Shown: positions 40,814 through 50,433, numbered from the stretch's first letter. The stretch is DNA of 64,000 bases from Bordetella parapertussis (GCA_945897365.1 CAMDFD010000006.1:1-64000); one strand, 5' to 3'. Notes: generated from the sequence alone by a model not told the origin. Numbers and translations: made by a program.

Positions 40814-41323
40814 ATGCGACGTTTTCTTGATGGTCTGTACACTGCCGCCGAATTTCTGGCGGCAGTTTCTTTGATTGGGGTGCTGCTGACAGTACTTCTG
40901 AGTGTTGCCTCTCGGCAGCTCACCTTTCATATTGCCGGGCTGGATGCCTACGCAGGCTATCTGATGGCTTCGGCAGGTTTTTTTGCCTTGGCATCGACGT
41001 TGCGTCATGGCGAACACATTCGGGTGACGATTCTGCTCAATGTGTTGTCACCAGCCGCCAAGCGACGCCTAGATATTGGCGCGATTGTGGTTGGATTGAC
41101 GGTTGCGGTATCGCTTGCTTTTTTTAGTTCAAAGTTAGTGTGGGACTCACGGATGTTCAATGACATCTCAACGAGCAATGATGCGACCCCTCTTTGGATT
41201 CCCCAACTTTCGATGGCAGCGGGAAATATATTGTTTGTGATTGCTTTCCTTGATTTACTCGTGGCTCGTATTCGCGGACAAGATTTGTTGATTGACTCGC
41301 AGGAGCCACAGCGTAATGAATGA
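40814..41323 (+). CDS. TRAP transporter small permease (DctQ family)
   Basis: A 169-residue protein with four membrane helices, the standard DctQ topology. It starts 3 bases after the receptor gene stops and overlaps the large permease gene by 8 bases (ATGAATGA), so the three are translationally coupled. The DctQ subunit forms the membrane complex with DctM and is required for sodium-driven uptake. Confidence 0.88.
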   Translation: MRRFLDGLYTAAEFLAAVSLIGVLLTVLLSVASRQLTFHIAGLDAYAGYLMASAGFFALASTLRHGEHIRVTILLNVLSPAAKRRLDIGAIVVGLTVAVSLAFFSSKLVWDSRMFNDISTSNDATPLWIPQLSMAAGNILFVIAFLDLLVARIRGQDLLIDSQEPQRNE

Positions 41324-42617
41324 TATTTTGATCGTTGCGTTGTTGATTGTGTCGCTCTTTGGCTTTTTGGCTGGGGGTGTTTGGGTAGGTTTGACGCTTG
41401 CGGGTACCGCTTGGATTGGCATGGAGTTGTTTTCCACCCGTCCGGCTGGCGATGCCATGGCCATTACGATTTGGGGTGCTTCGTCGAGTTGGACGCTGAC
41501 TGCGTTGCCGTTGTTTTTATGGATGGGTGAAATCCTTTTCCGTACGCGTCTGTCGCAAGACTTGTTTACCGGTCTCGCACCTTGGCTTAACAAGCTGCCT
41601 GGCCGCTTGCTTCACACGAACGTGATTGGCTGCGCCATTTTTGCTGCGGTGTCGGGTTCTTCGGCGGCGACCTGTGCAACGATTGGCAAAATGACATTGC
41701 CTGAGCTTAAAAAGCGCGGCTATCCAGATGATATGGTGATCGGTACCCTTGCCGGTGCCGGGACGCTTGGTCTGCTCATTCCACCCTCGATCATTATGAT
41801 TGTGTATGGTGTCGCAGCCGAAGTGTCGATTGCAAAATTGTTTATCGCCGGTATCTTGCCAGGGATTTTTCTGGCGATACTATTTATGGGTTACATCATG
41901 GTTTGGGCTTGGCGCAATCCATCCCAAGTACCCGCCGCCGATGAGGAAATGTCTTTTCGACAAAAAGTCTACCAGTCTCGTAGCTTATTTCCTGTCTTGC
42001 TCTTGATTGCGAGCGTTTTGGGCTCTATTTACAGTGGCATCGCTACGGCGACTGAAGCGGCTGCGGTTGGAGTGCTTGGCTCTTTAGTGATCTCAGCTTT
42101 TCAAGGATCATTAAATTGGGAGAATTTCAAAGGTTCGCTCAAGGGAGCCACACGTCTCTATTGCATGATTGCACTGATTCTTGCGGGCGCTCAGTTTCTG
42201 ACGCTTTCCATGGGATATATTGGCTTGCCTCGTGCTTTGGCTGAGTGGATCGGGAGTCTTGGTCTCTCTCAGTTTTGGCTGATCATGGTGTTGATGGTCT
42301 TTTTTATCATCCTGGGTTGCTTTCTGGATGGGATTTCGATGGTGGTGCTTACGATGGGCGTGTTGTTGCCCACTGTTCAAGCCGCTGGCATTGATCTGAT
42401 CTGGTTTGGGATTTTTATTGTGTTTGTGGTTGAGATGGCGCAGCTGACTCCCCCTGTGGGATTCAACCTATTTGTGCTTGCAGGCATGACTAAGCGCGAT
42501 CTACCTTATATTGCCCGTGTGTCGTCGCCTTTGTTTTTCTTGATGGTCTTTGCGGTGTTGGTGCTTTATTTTGTACCCGAACTCGCGACATTGCTCCCCC
42601 AGCACATGAAGCTGTAA
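41316..42617 (+). CDS. TRAP transporter large permease (DctM family)
   Basis: A 433-residue transport subunit with about 12 membrane helices. DctM blocks include FAAVSGSSAATCATIGKMTLPELKKRGY, AGAGTLGLLIPPSIIMIVYG, TATEAAAVGVLGSLV and AQLTPPVGFNLFVL, which surround the two Na+ and substrate sites (motifs seen at about residues 105-160 and 235-250, and near 380). ATG 41316 was chosen (AGGAG upstream) over one at 41292. Completes a three-gene TRAP system. Confidence 0.92.
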   Translation: MNDILIVALLIVSLFGFLAGGVWVGLTLAGTAWIGMELFSTRPAGDAMAITIWGASSSWTLTALPLFLWMGEILFRTRLSQDLFTGLAPWLNKLPGRLLHTNVIGCAIFAAVSGSSAATCATIGKMTLPELKKRGYPDDMVIGTLAGAGTLGLLIPPSIIMIVYGVAAEVSIAKLFIAGILPGIFLAILFMGYIMVWAWRNPSQVPAADEEMSFRQKVYQSRSLFPVLLLIASVLGSIYSGIATATEAAAVGVLGSLVISAFQGSLNWENFKGSLKGATRLYCMIALILAGAQFLTLSMGYIGLPRALAEWIGSLGLSQFWLIMVLMVFFIILGCFLDGISMVVLTMGVLLPTVQAAGIDLIWFGIFIVFVVEMAQLTPPVGFNLFVLAGMTKRDLPYIARVSSPLFFLMVFAVLVLYFVPELATLLPQHMKL

Positions 42618-42697
42618 GATGGACTCATACACCGCAGATCTCGGTTGAGGTTTGCGGTCCAGTGCTAGGACGCTAGAGACTTGGATGGAGGCTTGAG

Positions 42698-44575
42698 ATG
42701 AGTTCACCTAGCCTGGTTCAAAATCTTCGCCAACAGGTCATGCAACGTCTGCCATTTTCTGAAATGGCGATCACCGATGTTGATTTTTTTCTGACCTCTT
42801 GTTCTGAAGTCTACTTTGCTCCCGACGAGATCATACTGACTCCCGCCGATGGGGCACCCGCTTATCTTTATTTGATTCGGCAAGGGCGAGTCTCCGGCAA
42901 ACGGGTTAATCCCAACATGGTTGAAACGGTCTTTGAAATGGAGCCTGGGGATTTATTTTCCTTGAGCGCGAGTCTTGCCACGCGACCCGTGGCTGCCACG
43001 TATACCTCGATCACGGATTGCTTTTGCCTGCGATTGCCCACTCTAGCGCTTCAGGCGCTCTCGAGTCGCTCGCAAACGTTTCGAGATTTTGCCAATAATC
43101 GTGTCTGGATGTTGCTTGAGCAGTCCAGGCAAGCCATGCGCAATAGCGTCGCCTCCAAGGCTTTGCATGAGCAGTCGCTTGAAAGTCGTTTGGGTGATTT
43201 GATTCGACGGGCTCCAGTTGTGACTCAGCCGCATACCTCCTTGCGCGAAGCTTTGACGCTGGTTCATGAAAAGCAAGTTGGCTCCGTGCTCATTACTGAG
43301 GATGGGCATGAAATTTTAGGTATTTTGACCCGAGACGACGTGCTCAGTCGCGTGACGTTGGCAGGGCTGAGTTTGGATACGCCCATCAGTGCGGTCATGT
43401 CGAAAAACGTCAAGACCTTAACGGTCGATAATACGGCTGAAGAAGCGGCCGTCATGATGTCGAGATTTCGCATTCGTCATGTTCCTATCCTCGAGCATGG
43501 TCGCATCGTGGGTTGTATTTCGCAGCGAGATCTTTTTTCTTTGCAACGCTTGTCTTTTGACACGATTAGTTCTGCGGTGCGGATGGCCGAGGATGTCTCT
43601 GCTTTGCAGGAGTGCGCGGCCAATATCCGCAAGTTCGCGCGAAGTCTTTTGGGACAAGGCGTCAAGGCTCGACAACTCACGTTTTTAATCAGTCATCTCA
43701 ACGATGTCCTGACGTCGCGGCTGGTGATGTTGTTGGCGCATCAGCACGGGCTCGATACGGATGACTTTGCTTGGATCGCACTGGGTTCTGAGGGACGCAG
43801 TGAGCAGACAATCGCGACCGACCAAGACAATGCGCTGATTTACGTTGATCGGGGTGACGCAGCACTCAAGGACCGTTATCTCTCGTTCGCCCGCGAGGTG
43901 AATGAAGCGCTTGACGCGTGTGGATATCCACTCTGCAAAGGCAACATCATGGCCAGCAATCCGATGCTGTGTCTGACGCAGCAAGAGTGGCGCAACCGTT
44001 TTGTGCATTGGGTCGAACACGGGCATCCCGAGGATGTGTTGAACGCTGGAATTTTTTTTGATTTCAGGTCGCTGGTCGGCAACGATCAGCTGTTAAAGGT
44101 CCTGCGCGCCGAGGTGACAGAAATGACGGCGACGACGCCCCGTTTTCTGAAGCTCATGACCGAGGCCGCTCTGCGCAATACCGTACCGTTAAATTGGCTG
44201 GGCAGTTTAGACGTCAAGAAAATCGACAATAAACAGGTGATCGACCTCAAGATGCAAGGAACGGCCATCGTGGTGGAAGTGGCTCGCATCTACGCACTTG
44301 CACATCGTATCGAGGCACTCAATACGCAGGAGCGTTTGGCGGCTCTTGGGCGGTTGGCGGGGGTCCCCCAAAAAGAAAGTTCGGCTTGGATCGCGGCCTT
44401 CCAATATCTACAGACTTTACGGCTATCGATCCAATTGGATGGTGGCATGATTGGTGACAATCCGAATGCGCTGGATGTGGATACGCTCAATGCAGTTGAC
44501 CGAACAATCTTAAAGGGATCGATGGCGCGTATCCGCTCCTTGCAGCAACGTCTCGAGCTTGATTATGTTCGCTGA
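42698..44575 (+). CDS. cNMP-binding/CBS/DUF294 nucleotidyltransferase-like protein
   Basis: A 625-residue multidomain protein: a cyclic-nucleotide-binding-like domain (about 20-135), two CBS domains (about 170-285), a DUF294 nucleotidyltransferase-like domain with GSEGRSEQT at 363-371 and acidic residues D375 and D377, and a C-terminal helical substrate-binding domain (about 470-615). The G-S-x4 and D-x-D pattern is that of pol-beta-fold transferases such as GlnD, so protein nucleotidylylation controlled by nucleotide or energy state is plausible. Its target is unknown. The 3' end overlaps the exonuclease gene by 11 bases. Confidence 0.88.
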   Translation: MSSPSLVQNLRQQVMQRLPFSEMAITDVDFFLTSCSEVYFAPDEIILTPADGAPAYLYLIRQGRVSGKRVNPNMVETVFEMEPGDLFSLSASLATRPVAATYTSITDCFCLRLPTLALQALSSRSQTFRDFANNRVWMLLEQSRQAMRNSVASKALHEQSLESRLGDLIRRAPVVTQPHTSLREALTLVHEKQVGSVLITEDGHEILGILTRDDVLSRVTLAGLSLDTPISAVMSKNVKTLTVDNTAEEAAVMMSRFRIRHVPILEHGRIVGCISQRDLFSLQRLSFDTISSAVRMAEDVSALQECAANIRKFARSLLGQGVKARQLTFLISHLNDVLTSRLVMLLAHQHGLDTDDFAWIALGSEGRSEQTIATDQDNALIYVDRGDAALKDRYLSFAREVNEALDACGYPLCKGNIMASNPMLCLTQQEWRNRFVHWVEHGHPEDVLNAGIFFDFRSLVGNDQLLKVLRAEVTEMTATTPRFLKLMTEAALRNTVPLNWLGSLDVKKIDNKQVIDLKMQGTAIVVEVARIYALAHRIEALNTQERLAALGRLAGVPQKESSAWIAAFQYLQTLRLSIQLDGGMIGDNPNALDVDTLNAVDRTILKGSMARIRSLQQRLELDYVR

Positions 44576-45224
44576 TCTAACAAGGTGGTTCGGGAGCTTT
44601 TTGAGACGCGTCCAAGAGGATCAAGATCAAATCCAGCGTTGGATCATGCTTGATGTTGAAACAACTGGTCTGGATTCCCGTACGGATCTATTGTTGGCGA
44701 TCGCGGCGGTGGCTTTGCGCTTTACGCCATCGACTGGGCTGCTCGAGGTGTCGGTCGGGGACAGTTTCGAAGTGGTGCTGCGTCAGGATAAGCCGTCGGG
44801 CAAGGACAATATCTTGATTCACCACATCGGGGTGCAGGCTCAGAGCGGGGGATGTGCTCCAGAGTTGGCGCTGGAACAATTCAGAACGTGGGCAGGGTCG
44901 GCGCCTTTATTGGCATTCCATGCCGCGTTTGATGCGGCGATGATCGAGCGCGTCTTTCGACATTACCATCTGCCACCCTTGGTCAATGAGTGGATGGATG
45001 TCGAGCCGATCGCCCGTTTAGTCGGTGGCAATCCCAAGGCGCGCGCCCTCGATGATTGGTTAAAATATTTTGGTATTGAATGTGCGGTCAGGCATCAGGC
45101 TGCGGCGGATGCTTTTGCAACGGCAGAGCTTCTGTTACGCTTGTGGCCCGCTGCACGCAAAGAGGCCAAGTCATGGCCGCAATTACGTAAACTCGCCCGC
45201 CAAGCGGCGTGGGTGCCTCATTAA
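44565..45224 (+). CDS. DnaQ-like 3'-5' exonuclease
   Basis: A 219-residue DEDDh exonuclease. Exo I: LDVETTGLD (Asp, Glu) near residue 32; Exo II: HAAFDAAMIE near 119; Exo III: H-x4-D in RHQAAADAFATAEL near 176. Start taken at ATG 44565, overlapping the DUF294 gene by 11 bases; a TTG at 44559 is also in frame. DUF294 and such an exonuclease are commonly neighbours in proteobacteria, so this is probably a functional pair rather than replicative proofreading. Confidence 0.86.
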   Translation: MFADLTRWFGSFLRRVQEDQDQIQRWIMLDVETTGLDSRTDLLLAIAAVALRFTPSTGLLEVSVGDSFEVVLRQDKPSGKDNILIHHIGVQAQSGGCAPELALEQFRTWAGSAPLLAFHAAFDAAMIERVFRHYHLPPLVNEWMDVEPIARLVGGNPKARALDDWLKYFGIECAVRHQAAADAFATAELLLRLWPAARKEAKSWPQLRKLARQAAWVPH

Positions 45225-45255
45225 TGCGCGAGCGCGCACAGGGATGTCAGGTTTT

Positions 45256-46257
45256 ATGAATGTTCAAGACATAGTGATCGGGTCCGGCCTGGTGATTGGA
45301 TTGATTTTTGGTGCGACCGGACAGTTTTCTGGTTTTTGTTTAAATCGCGCGCTCAAAGAGTATTGGCAGTCTGGTGCCCTCCATAAGGCGCAGTCTTTTG
45401 CACTGGCCCTTTGCGTGGCGGTGATCGGTACGCAGTCATTGGCTCAGTTTGGCTTGATCGATTTGAGTAAATCCATCTATCACGGTCCAATGTTTTCGTG
45501 GTTGCTCGTCCCTCTTGGTGGTATCTTATTTGGCTATGGCATGATGTTGGCCAATGGTTGCGGCGCGCGCACTTTAGTCCTGTGCGCGCAGGGTAATTTA
45601 CGGTCTTTGGTCGTGTTGTTATGCCTAGGTATTTCAGCTTATGCAACGCTGACAGGGGTGCTGGGACCTTTGCGTCAATCCCTTAGCCAAATGACTGCAG
45701 TACCTGGAGCCAGCATTGCCGACTTACCCCTGGTGACGCAAGCCTTGCTTGTCGGAGCGCTCTTGCTTTGTCTCATTGTCTTTAGTTTTTGGAAGCTGCA
45801 TTTGCTGAGACATAAAAAAGATTTATTTGCCGGCTTTGTGATGGGGCTTTTGATTGTCGCAGGTTGGCTCTCGACCGGCTGGTTGGCTTTCGATGAGTTC
45901 GAGCCTGTCAATCTCGTCTCTTTGACGTTCATCGCCCCGATTGGGGAGACTATTCAATATACGATGATCGCGACGGGGATGAAGCTGGGTTTTGGCGTGT
46001 CGAGCGTGTTGGGCGTCTTGTTGGGATCGTTTCTGGTGGCTTGTCTGAGCAAGCGTTTACACCTTCAAGGTTTTAGCTCGCCCAAAGAAATGTTGCGTTA
46101 CATCACCGGCGGTGTGTTGATGGGCGTAGGAGGCGCTTTAGCGCTAGGGTGCTCGATCGGTCAGGGTCTGACTGGACTTTCTACGCTTGCTTTAAGTTCG
46201 GTGATCGCGATGGTGGGCATCTTGTGTGGAGCCCGCCTTGGCATGCGTCATGCTTAA
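45256..46257 (+). CDS. YeeE/YedE (TsuA-like) family sulfur transporter
   Basis: A 333-residue membrane protein with about nine to ten helices. Conserved Cys motifs FSGFCLNRA (about 26), NGCGARTLVL (about 101) and LGCSIGQGLTGLS (about 300) are those thought to relay thiosulfate or sulfur in TsuA-like YeeE proteins. ATG 45256 is preferred (AGG upstream); ATG 45244 is also possible. It is 31 bases after the exonuclease gene and may be in the same transcript. Sulfur theme continues downstream on the other strand. Confidence 0.85.
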   Translation: MNVQDIVIGSGLVIGLIFGATGQFSGFCLNRALKEYWQSGALHKAQSFALALCVAVIGTQSLAQFGLIDLSKSIYHGPMFSWLLVPLGGILFGYGMMLANGCGARTLVLCAQGNLRSLVVLLCLGISAYATLTGVLGPLRQSLSQMTAVPGASIADLPLVTQALLVGALLLCLIVFSFWKLHLLRHKKDLFAGFVMGLLIVAGWLSTGWLAFDEFEPVNLVSLTFIAPIGETIQYTMIATGMKLGFGVSSVLGVLLGSFLVACLSKRLHLQGFSSPKEMLRYITGGVLMGVGGALALGCSIGQGLTGLSTLALSSVIAMVGILCGARLGMRHA

Positions 46258-46260
46258 TTT

Positions 46261-46291
46261 CAAGTGATTTAAATCGCTTGGAGTTTCTTTT
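46261..46291. terminator. Candidate terminator between convergent genes
   Basis: CAAGTGAT-TTAA-ATCGCTTG at 46261-46280 pairs over 8 bases on each side with one G-T pair, followed rightward by a T-rich stretch. It lies between the YeeE gene stop and the convergent MFS gene stop and overlaps the latter. The U-tract is interrupted, so the call is moderate. Confidence 0.45.
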
Positions 46292-47471
46292 CCTGTTGTT
46301 GTTTATGGCGTAACCAGATGAGCGCAACGGCCATGAGCACCACGGGAAAGAGCGAGGCAAAATTCAAAATATCCCAACCTGAGGTTGTGACCAAGGCGCC
46401 AGAACTAAACGAGGTGATCGCCATGGTGGCAAACACAAAGAAATTGATGATGCCTTGTGCCTTGTCTTTTTCTTCGGGTCTGTAAGCGGTCATCGCCAAG
46501 CTGGTTGCTCCGGTAAACAGGAAGTTCCAGCCTACGCCCAGAATAAAGGAGGAGAGCAGGAACTGATAGACTTCAACACCTGAGAGCGCGATCAAAATGC
46601 ACACAAAATTCAGGACAATGCCCAAAATCATAATGCGGTAGGTGCCGAATTTTTTAATCAGTGAACCAGTGAAAAAACCGGGCGCGAACATGCCGATGAC
46701 ATGCCATTGCAGCACCAGCGCCGCATCTGAAAAGGGCAGTCCACAGACCTTCATCGCGAGAGGCGTCGCAGCCATGAGCAAGTTCATGACGCCGTAACCC
46801 AGGGCGGAGCTGACAGCGGCGATCAAGAAAACAGGCTGCTTTAATAGCTCGAAGGTGCTGCGTCCGGGAGGTAATACTTTTTTGACTGCAACTTCATCCG
46901 GAAAATGAATGAAGTTCATCACGATCAAGCCGAGGATCCCTGCTACGGTCAGCGTCAGGTACGCACCGAGAAAGGGCGTGTCAAAAGAATCTTTGGTCAG
47001 TGCGGCCAAGTTGGGACCAGCAACAGCACCCAAAATACCTCCTGCGAGTACCCAGGAGATCGCCTTGTCGCGCAAACTGACGTGGGTGAGTTCTGCCGCT
47101 GCGAATCTGTAGAGTTGACCATTGGCGCTGTAGTAGCCGGCGACAAATGTCCCGAATGTGAGCAGCCAAAAATTTTTCGAATAGGCGGCATAGCCACAGA
47201 TCAGTGAGGACAATACGGCGACGAGTAAACCCAGTTGAAAGGATTTTTGGCGACCGTATTTTTTTTGTGTACGCGCGACGATACCTGTGGAAAGCGCACC
47301 ACCTACGACATATCCCATGATAGGGAGCGTAGCCATCCAGGTGATGTTTGTCAGGCTTAGACCGACGAGGCCATTGATGGCGACAAAGGTAATGTTGTTG
47401 GTGAGAAAGATGCCCTGACACAAAATCAGTAACACCAAGTTTTTATTAAATAAGCGCGGCGAATTTTCCAT
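46269..47471 (-). CDS. MFS transporter
   Basis: A 400-residue major facilitator with 12 predicted helices and a short loop motif ARTQKKYGRQKSFQLG between helices 2 and 3. A 20-base gap separates it from the SulP gene upstream on the same strand, so it may be the last gene of the BigR-led operon. Substrate unknown; sequence does not reveal whether it exports a sulfur compound. Confidence 0.83.
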   Translation of the reverse strand: MENSPRLFNKNLVLLILCQGIFLTNNITFVAINGLVGLSLTNITWMATLPIMGYVVGGALSTGIVARTQKKYGRQKSFQLGLLVAVLSSLICGYAAYSKNFWLLTFGTFVAGYYSANGQLYRFAAAELTHVSLRDKAISWVLAGGILGAVAGPNLAALTKDSFDTPFLGAYLTLTVAGILGLIVMNFIHFPDEVAVKKVLPPGRSTFELLKQPVFLIAAVSSALGYGVMNLLMAATPLAMKVCGLPFSDAALVLQWHVIGMFAPGFFTGSLIKKFGTYRIMILGIVLNFVCILIALSGVEVYQFLLSSFILGVGWNFLFTGATSLAMTAYRPEEKDKAQGIINFFVFATMAITSFSSGALVTTSGWDILNFASLFPVVLMAVALIWLRHKQQQEKKLQAI

Positions 47472-47491
47472 AAAGCTGATTAAAGCACACC

Positions 47492-49210
47492 CTAAGGTTT
47501 GATAATTTCGGGAGAGAGATGCTGCACTGCACGATAATTGGTGAGAAAGACTTGGCCACTGAGATGCTTGAGAAAGTCTGATTTTTCCAGACGATCCATG
47601 ACGGGTCCTTTGACTTCGGAGAGATGCAAGCAGATATCCGACTCAAGCAAGCGTTTTACGATCGCCTCAAGACTTTCCAGCGCGCTGGCATCGATATCAT
47701 TGATCGCGGAGCACTGAAGCACGACGTGTTTGAGTTGAGGGTTGCTTGCGACTTCAGCATTGAGTCGGTCTTCGATGTTTCGCGCATTGGCAAAGTAGAG
47801 GCTTTCATCGATCCGCAGGCATAGGACTGTTGGGCTTGTGCGAACCTCATGTCGCAACACGTTACGAAAGTGTTCTGTACCAGGAACGAGGCCTATGGTG
47901 GCGATATGCGGCTGGCTGCTTCGGTATAAGTGAATCGCGAGCGAGAGGGCAACGCCCGCAACCAGTCCGATTTCGACGCCGAATATCAAGGTCGCCAATA
48001 AGGTGAGGATGGCGGCAGCAAAGTCTGCCTTGGCAAAACGCCACGTATGTTTAAAGATGCTGAAGTCCACCAGCGAGAGGACCGCGACGATGATTGTTGC
48101 GGCAAGCGTGGCATGGGGGAGATAAAACAAAGCCGGGGTGAGAAAGAGCGATGCCAAGGTGATCCCGACAGCTGTAAAGAGTCCTGCTGCGGGCGTGCGA
48201 GCGCCGCTATCAGCATTGACGACAGAGCGGGCAAAGCCACCGGTGACGGGAAAGCCTCCAGTCAAGGAGGCAGAGACATTGCAAGCGCCTAGGGCAACAA
48301 GTTCTTGATTGGGTTCGATGCGCTCGCGTCTTCTGGCAGCCAGTGTCTGGCCGACTGAAACAGACTCCACAAAGCCGACGATGCTAATTAACAAAGCTGG
48401 AATAAAGAGCGCTTTCCAAAGCTCCACATCGAATAGAGGGGCTGTCAGTGGAGGCAACCCTTGGGGAACAGCACCCACGACTTTAAGCCCCATGCTTGGC
48501 CAGTCCAGTTGCCAGGCGAGTATCGTCGTGACTGCGATCGCCATTACCGGACCTGCTTTGGTCACGATGTCAGCGACGAGTTTGCTCAACCCCAGCTTGA
48601 TCAACAACGGTTTGAGTTGTTGTCTCACCCAAAAGAGAAACACCGTGGCCAATGCGCCAACGACAAGCGTCAATACATTGGAGTGGGGTATTTGTTGCAG
48701 TAGGGACCATACCAAAGCAAAGAAATTGTCGCCTGAGGCTTGGACGCCCATCAGTGTTTTGATTTGACTTGCGGCGATCAGCAGGCCAGAGGCTGAAATA
48801 AAGCCTGAGACAACAGAGTGACTGAGAAAATTGGCGAGAAAGCCTAGCCGCAGAAAACCCATCACTAACAGCATGCCCCCAGAGATGAAGGCTAGCGTGA
48901 GCGCGATTTGCCAATAGCTGTGCACACCAAGCGCGGCTTGCTCGCCCACAGCGGCAGCCGTCATCAAGGAGACGACTGCGACAGGGCCGACGGCCAAGAC
49001 GCGACTCGTGCCAAGCAGGGTATACATCACCAGCGGTGCAACACTGGCGTACAGACCAACCTCTGGTGGCAAGCCCGCCAGCATCGCATAGGCCAAGCTT
49101 TGCGGAATGAGCATGATGGTGACAATCAAGGCCGCGACCAGATCGCTGACCAATAGCTCGCGGTTGTACTGTGCACCCCATTGCAGGATCGGCAAAGTCG
49201 GGAGTTTCAT
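47492..49210 (-). CDS. SulP family anion transporter with STAS domain
   Basis: A 572-residue SulP protein: about 14 membrane helices in residues 20-420 followed by a cytoplasmic STAS domain from about 440. Family blocks LIPQSLAYAMLAGLPPEVGLYAS and ASLTGGFPVTGGFARSVVN are seen. It would move sulfate, sulfite or bicarbonate. ATG 49210 fits the family start; a TTG at 49225 overlaps the stop of the preceding gene. In the BigR operon a SulP protein is well placed to remove sulfite or sulfate formed from persulfide oxidation (inference). Confidence 0.9.
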   Translation of the reverse strand: MKLPTLPILQWGAQYNRELLVSDLVAALIVTIMLIPQSLAYAMLAGLPPEVGLYASVAPLVMYTLLGTSRVLAVGPVAVVSLMTAAAVGEQAALGVHSYWQIALTLAFISGGMLLVMGFLRLGFLANFLSHSVVSGFISASGLLIAASQIKTLMGVQASGDNFFALVWSLLQQIPHSNVLTLVVGALATVFLFWVRQQLKPLLIKLGLSKLVADIVTKAGPVMAIAVTTILAWQLDWPSMGLKVVGAVPQGLPPLTAPLFDVELWKALFIPALLISIVGFVESVSVGQTLAARRRERIEPNQELVALGACNVSASLTGGFPVTGGFARSVVNADSGARTPAAGLFTAVGITLASLFLTPALFYLPHATLAATIIVAVLSLVDFSIFKHTWRFAKADFAAAILTLLATLIFGVEIGLVAGVALSLAIHLYRSSQPHIATIGLVPGTEHFRNVLRHEVRTSPTVLCLRIDESLYFANARNIEDRLNAEVASNPQLKHVVLQCSAINDIDASALESLEAIVKRLLESDICLHLSEVKGPVMDRLEKSDFLKHLSGQVFLTNYRAVQHLSPEIIKP

Positions 49211-49221
49211 CCGTGAGTGGC

Positions 49222-49650
49222 TCAAGACTTTTTGCTGGATTGCGCGCGCTCGGCGATTTCAAAACCCATCATGCCGACGAGCATGGCGACGACGAATATC
49301 AGCGCTTTTTCGTGACCGGCCGCCATGGAGACAAGGACTGGGCCTGGACAAAATCCAGCCAAGCCCCAGCCTACACCAAACATCAAACTACCAATCACCA
49401 GACGCTTATCGATGTGCGTGGATTTTGGGAGGTGTAAGGCGCCACCAAAAAAATTGGTCGTACGTTTTTTTGCCAAGGTGAAAGCAAAAATCCCCACTAG
49501 AATCGCACCCCCCATCACAAAGGCGAGAGAGGGATCCCATTGTCCAAAGAGATCAAGAAAGCCGAGTACTTTGGCGGGATTGGTCATGCCCGAGAGGATG
49601 AGTCCCAGACCAAAAAGTAAACCCGCGAGAAATTCGAAAACACGAAGCAT
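49222..49650 (-). CDS. YeeE/YedE C-terminal half protein (DUF6691, PmpB type)
   Basis: A 142-residue membrane protein with four helices and the motif GFCPGPVLVS near residue 102. It is the second half of a split YeeE/YedE transporter, with the first half in the next gene upstream. Start ATG 49650 has AGGAG 7 bases upstream; the longer reading to 49686 overlaps the neighbour. Corresponds to the second membrane protein of bigR operons. Confidence 0.86.
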   Translation of the reverse strand: MLRVFEFLAGLLFGLGLILSGMTNPAKVLGFLDLFGQWDPSLAFVMGGAILVGIFAFTLAKKRTTNFFGGALHLPKSTHIDKRLVIGSLMFGVGWGLAGFCPGPVLVSMAAGHEKALIFVVAMLVGMMGFEIAERAQSSKKS

Positions 49651-49663
49651 GTCTGGTGCTCCT

Positions 49664-50101
49664 TTAAATAAGATGACGTACAACATAGACCGTCAAAAAG
49701 CCGGCGGCCATGAAAGAGAGTGTGGCGACTAAGGAGCGTGGCGACAGGCGTGAGAGACCGCAGACGCCGTGACCAGAAGTGCAGCCTGAACCGTAACGTG
49801 TACCGAAACCCACCAAGAGACCCGCAATCACGAGCATGATGAGGTCTGCATCGATTTGTGGGGGCGTTATGAGTTCAGCGGGGGCGAGTAGATTAAAGAG
49901 CCATGGCGAGGCGAACATCCCTGCCAAGAAAGCGAGACGCCAAAACGTATCGCCCGCTTTGGGAGGTAGTAGTCCACCTACAATGCCGCTGATGCCCAGT
50001 ACGCGTCCATTGATGAGGATAAAGAGGGCGGAAGCGACCCCGAGAATGATGCCGCCGGAGAGCGAGCTCCATGGCGTGAAATGGGCCCAATCGATATTCA
50101 T
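49664..50101 (-). CDS. YeeE/YedE N-terminal half protein (PmpA type)
   Basis: A 145-residue membrane protein with four helices. The motif GTRYGSGCTSGHGVCGLSRLS at about 100-120 contains conserved Cys residues for sulfur transfer. Starts inside the end of the ArsR gene (4-base overlap), and is followed after 13 bases by its partner half. Together they should form a sulfane-sulfur or thiosulfate channel in the inner membrane. Confidence 0.88.
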   Translation of the reverse strand: MNIDWAHFTPWSSLSGGIILGVASALFILINGRVLGISGIVGGLLPPKAGDTFWRLAFLAGMFASPWLFNLLAPAELITPPQIDADLIMLVIAGLLVGFGTRYGSGCTSGHGVCGLSRLSPRSLVATLSFMAAGFLTVYVVRHLI

Positions 50102-50433
50102 GCGCTGACTCCTTCTTTGATGCAGAATTGTGAATACAAGACTTCCATGACGGCGAGTGCTTGCGGACTTGAGAACTGGTAGTAAATGTTTTTTCCGTCG
50201 CGACGCGTCTTGACGAGTTGTTCATTTCGCAGGACGGTGAGTTGCTGAGAGAGCGTGGGTTGAACGATGCCGAGCGAGCTTTCAAGCTCGCTCACGCAGC
50301 GCTCGCCTTGCGTGAGTTGACACAAGATCATGAGTCGGTCTTGATTGGTGAGGACTTTCATGAGTCGGCAGGCATTCGCTGCAGAGGCTTGCATGGTGGC
50401 AAGTTCGAACGAGGTGGTGTCTTTTGTGATCAT
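50098..50433 (-). CDS. bigR: BigR/SqrR-type persulfide-sensing ArsR repressor
   Basis: A 111-residue ArsR-fold winged-helix repressor. The recognition helix is in VQPTLSQQLTVLRN (about 58-71). Two cysteines, C38 in LMILCQL and C104 in SQFCIKEG, are 66 residues apart, the same spacing as the redox pair of BigR (42/108) and SqrR (41/107), which form a tetrasulfide bridge with reactive sulfur species and release DNA. Extra cysteines are at 22 and 46. It heads the leftward sulfur operon and is divergent from a persulfide-dioxygenase-like gene, the classic bigR layout. Confidence 0.88.
   Translation of the reverse strand: MITKDTTSFELATMQASAANACRLMKVLTNQDRLMILCQLTQGERCVSELESSLGIVQPTLSQQLTVLRNEQLVKTRRDGKNIYYQFSSPQALAVMEVLYSQFCIKEGVSA

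Noticed and set aside
42631..42658. Inverted repeat ACCGCA/TGCGGT after the TRAP operon
   Set aside because: 16-base loop, 6-base stem and no T run, so not convincing as a terminator.
48570..49262. 230-codon leftward ORF inside the SulP gene
   Set aside because: Out-of-frame shadow of the SulP transporter; no start signal or domain.
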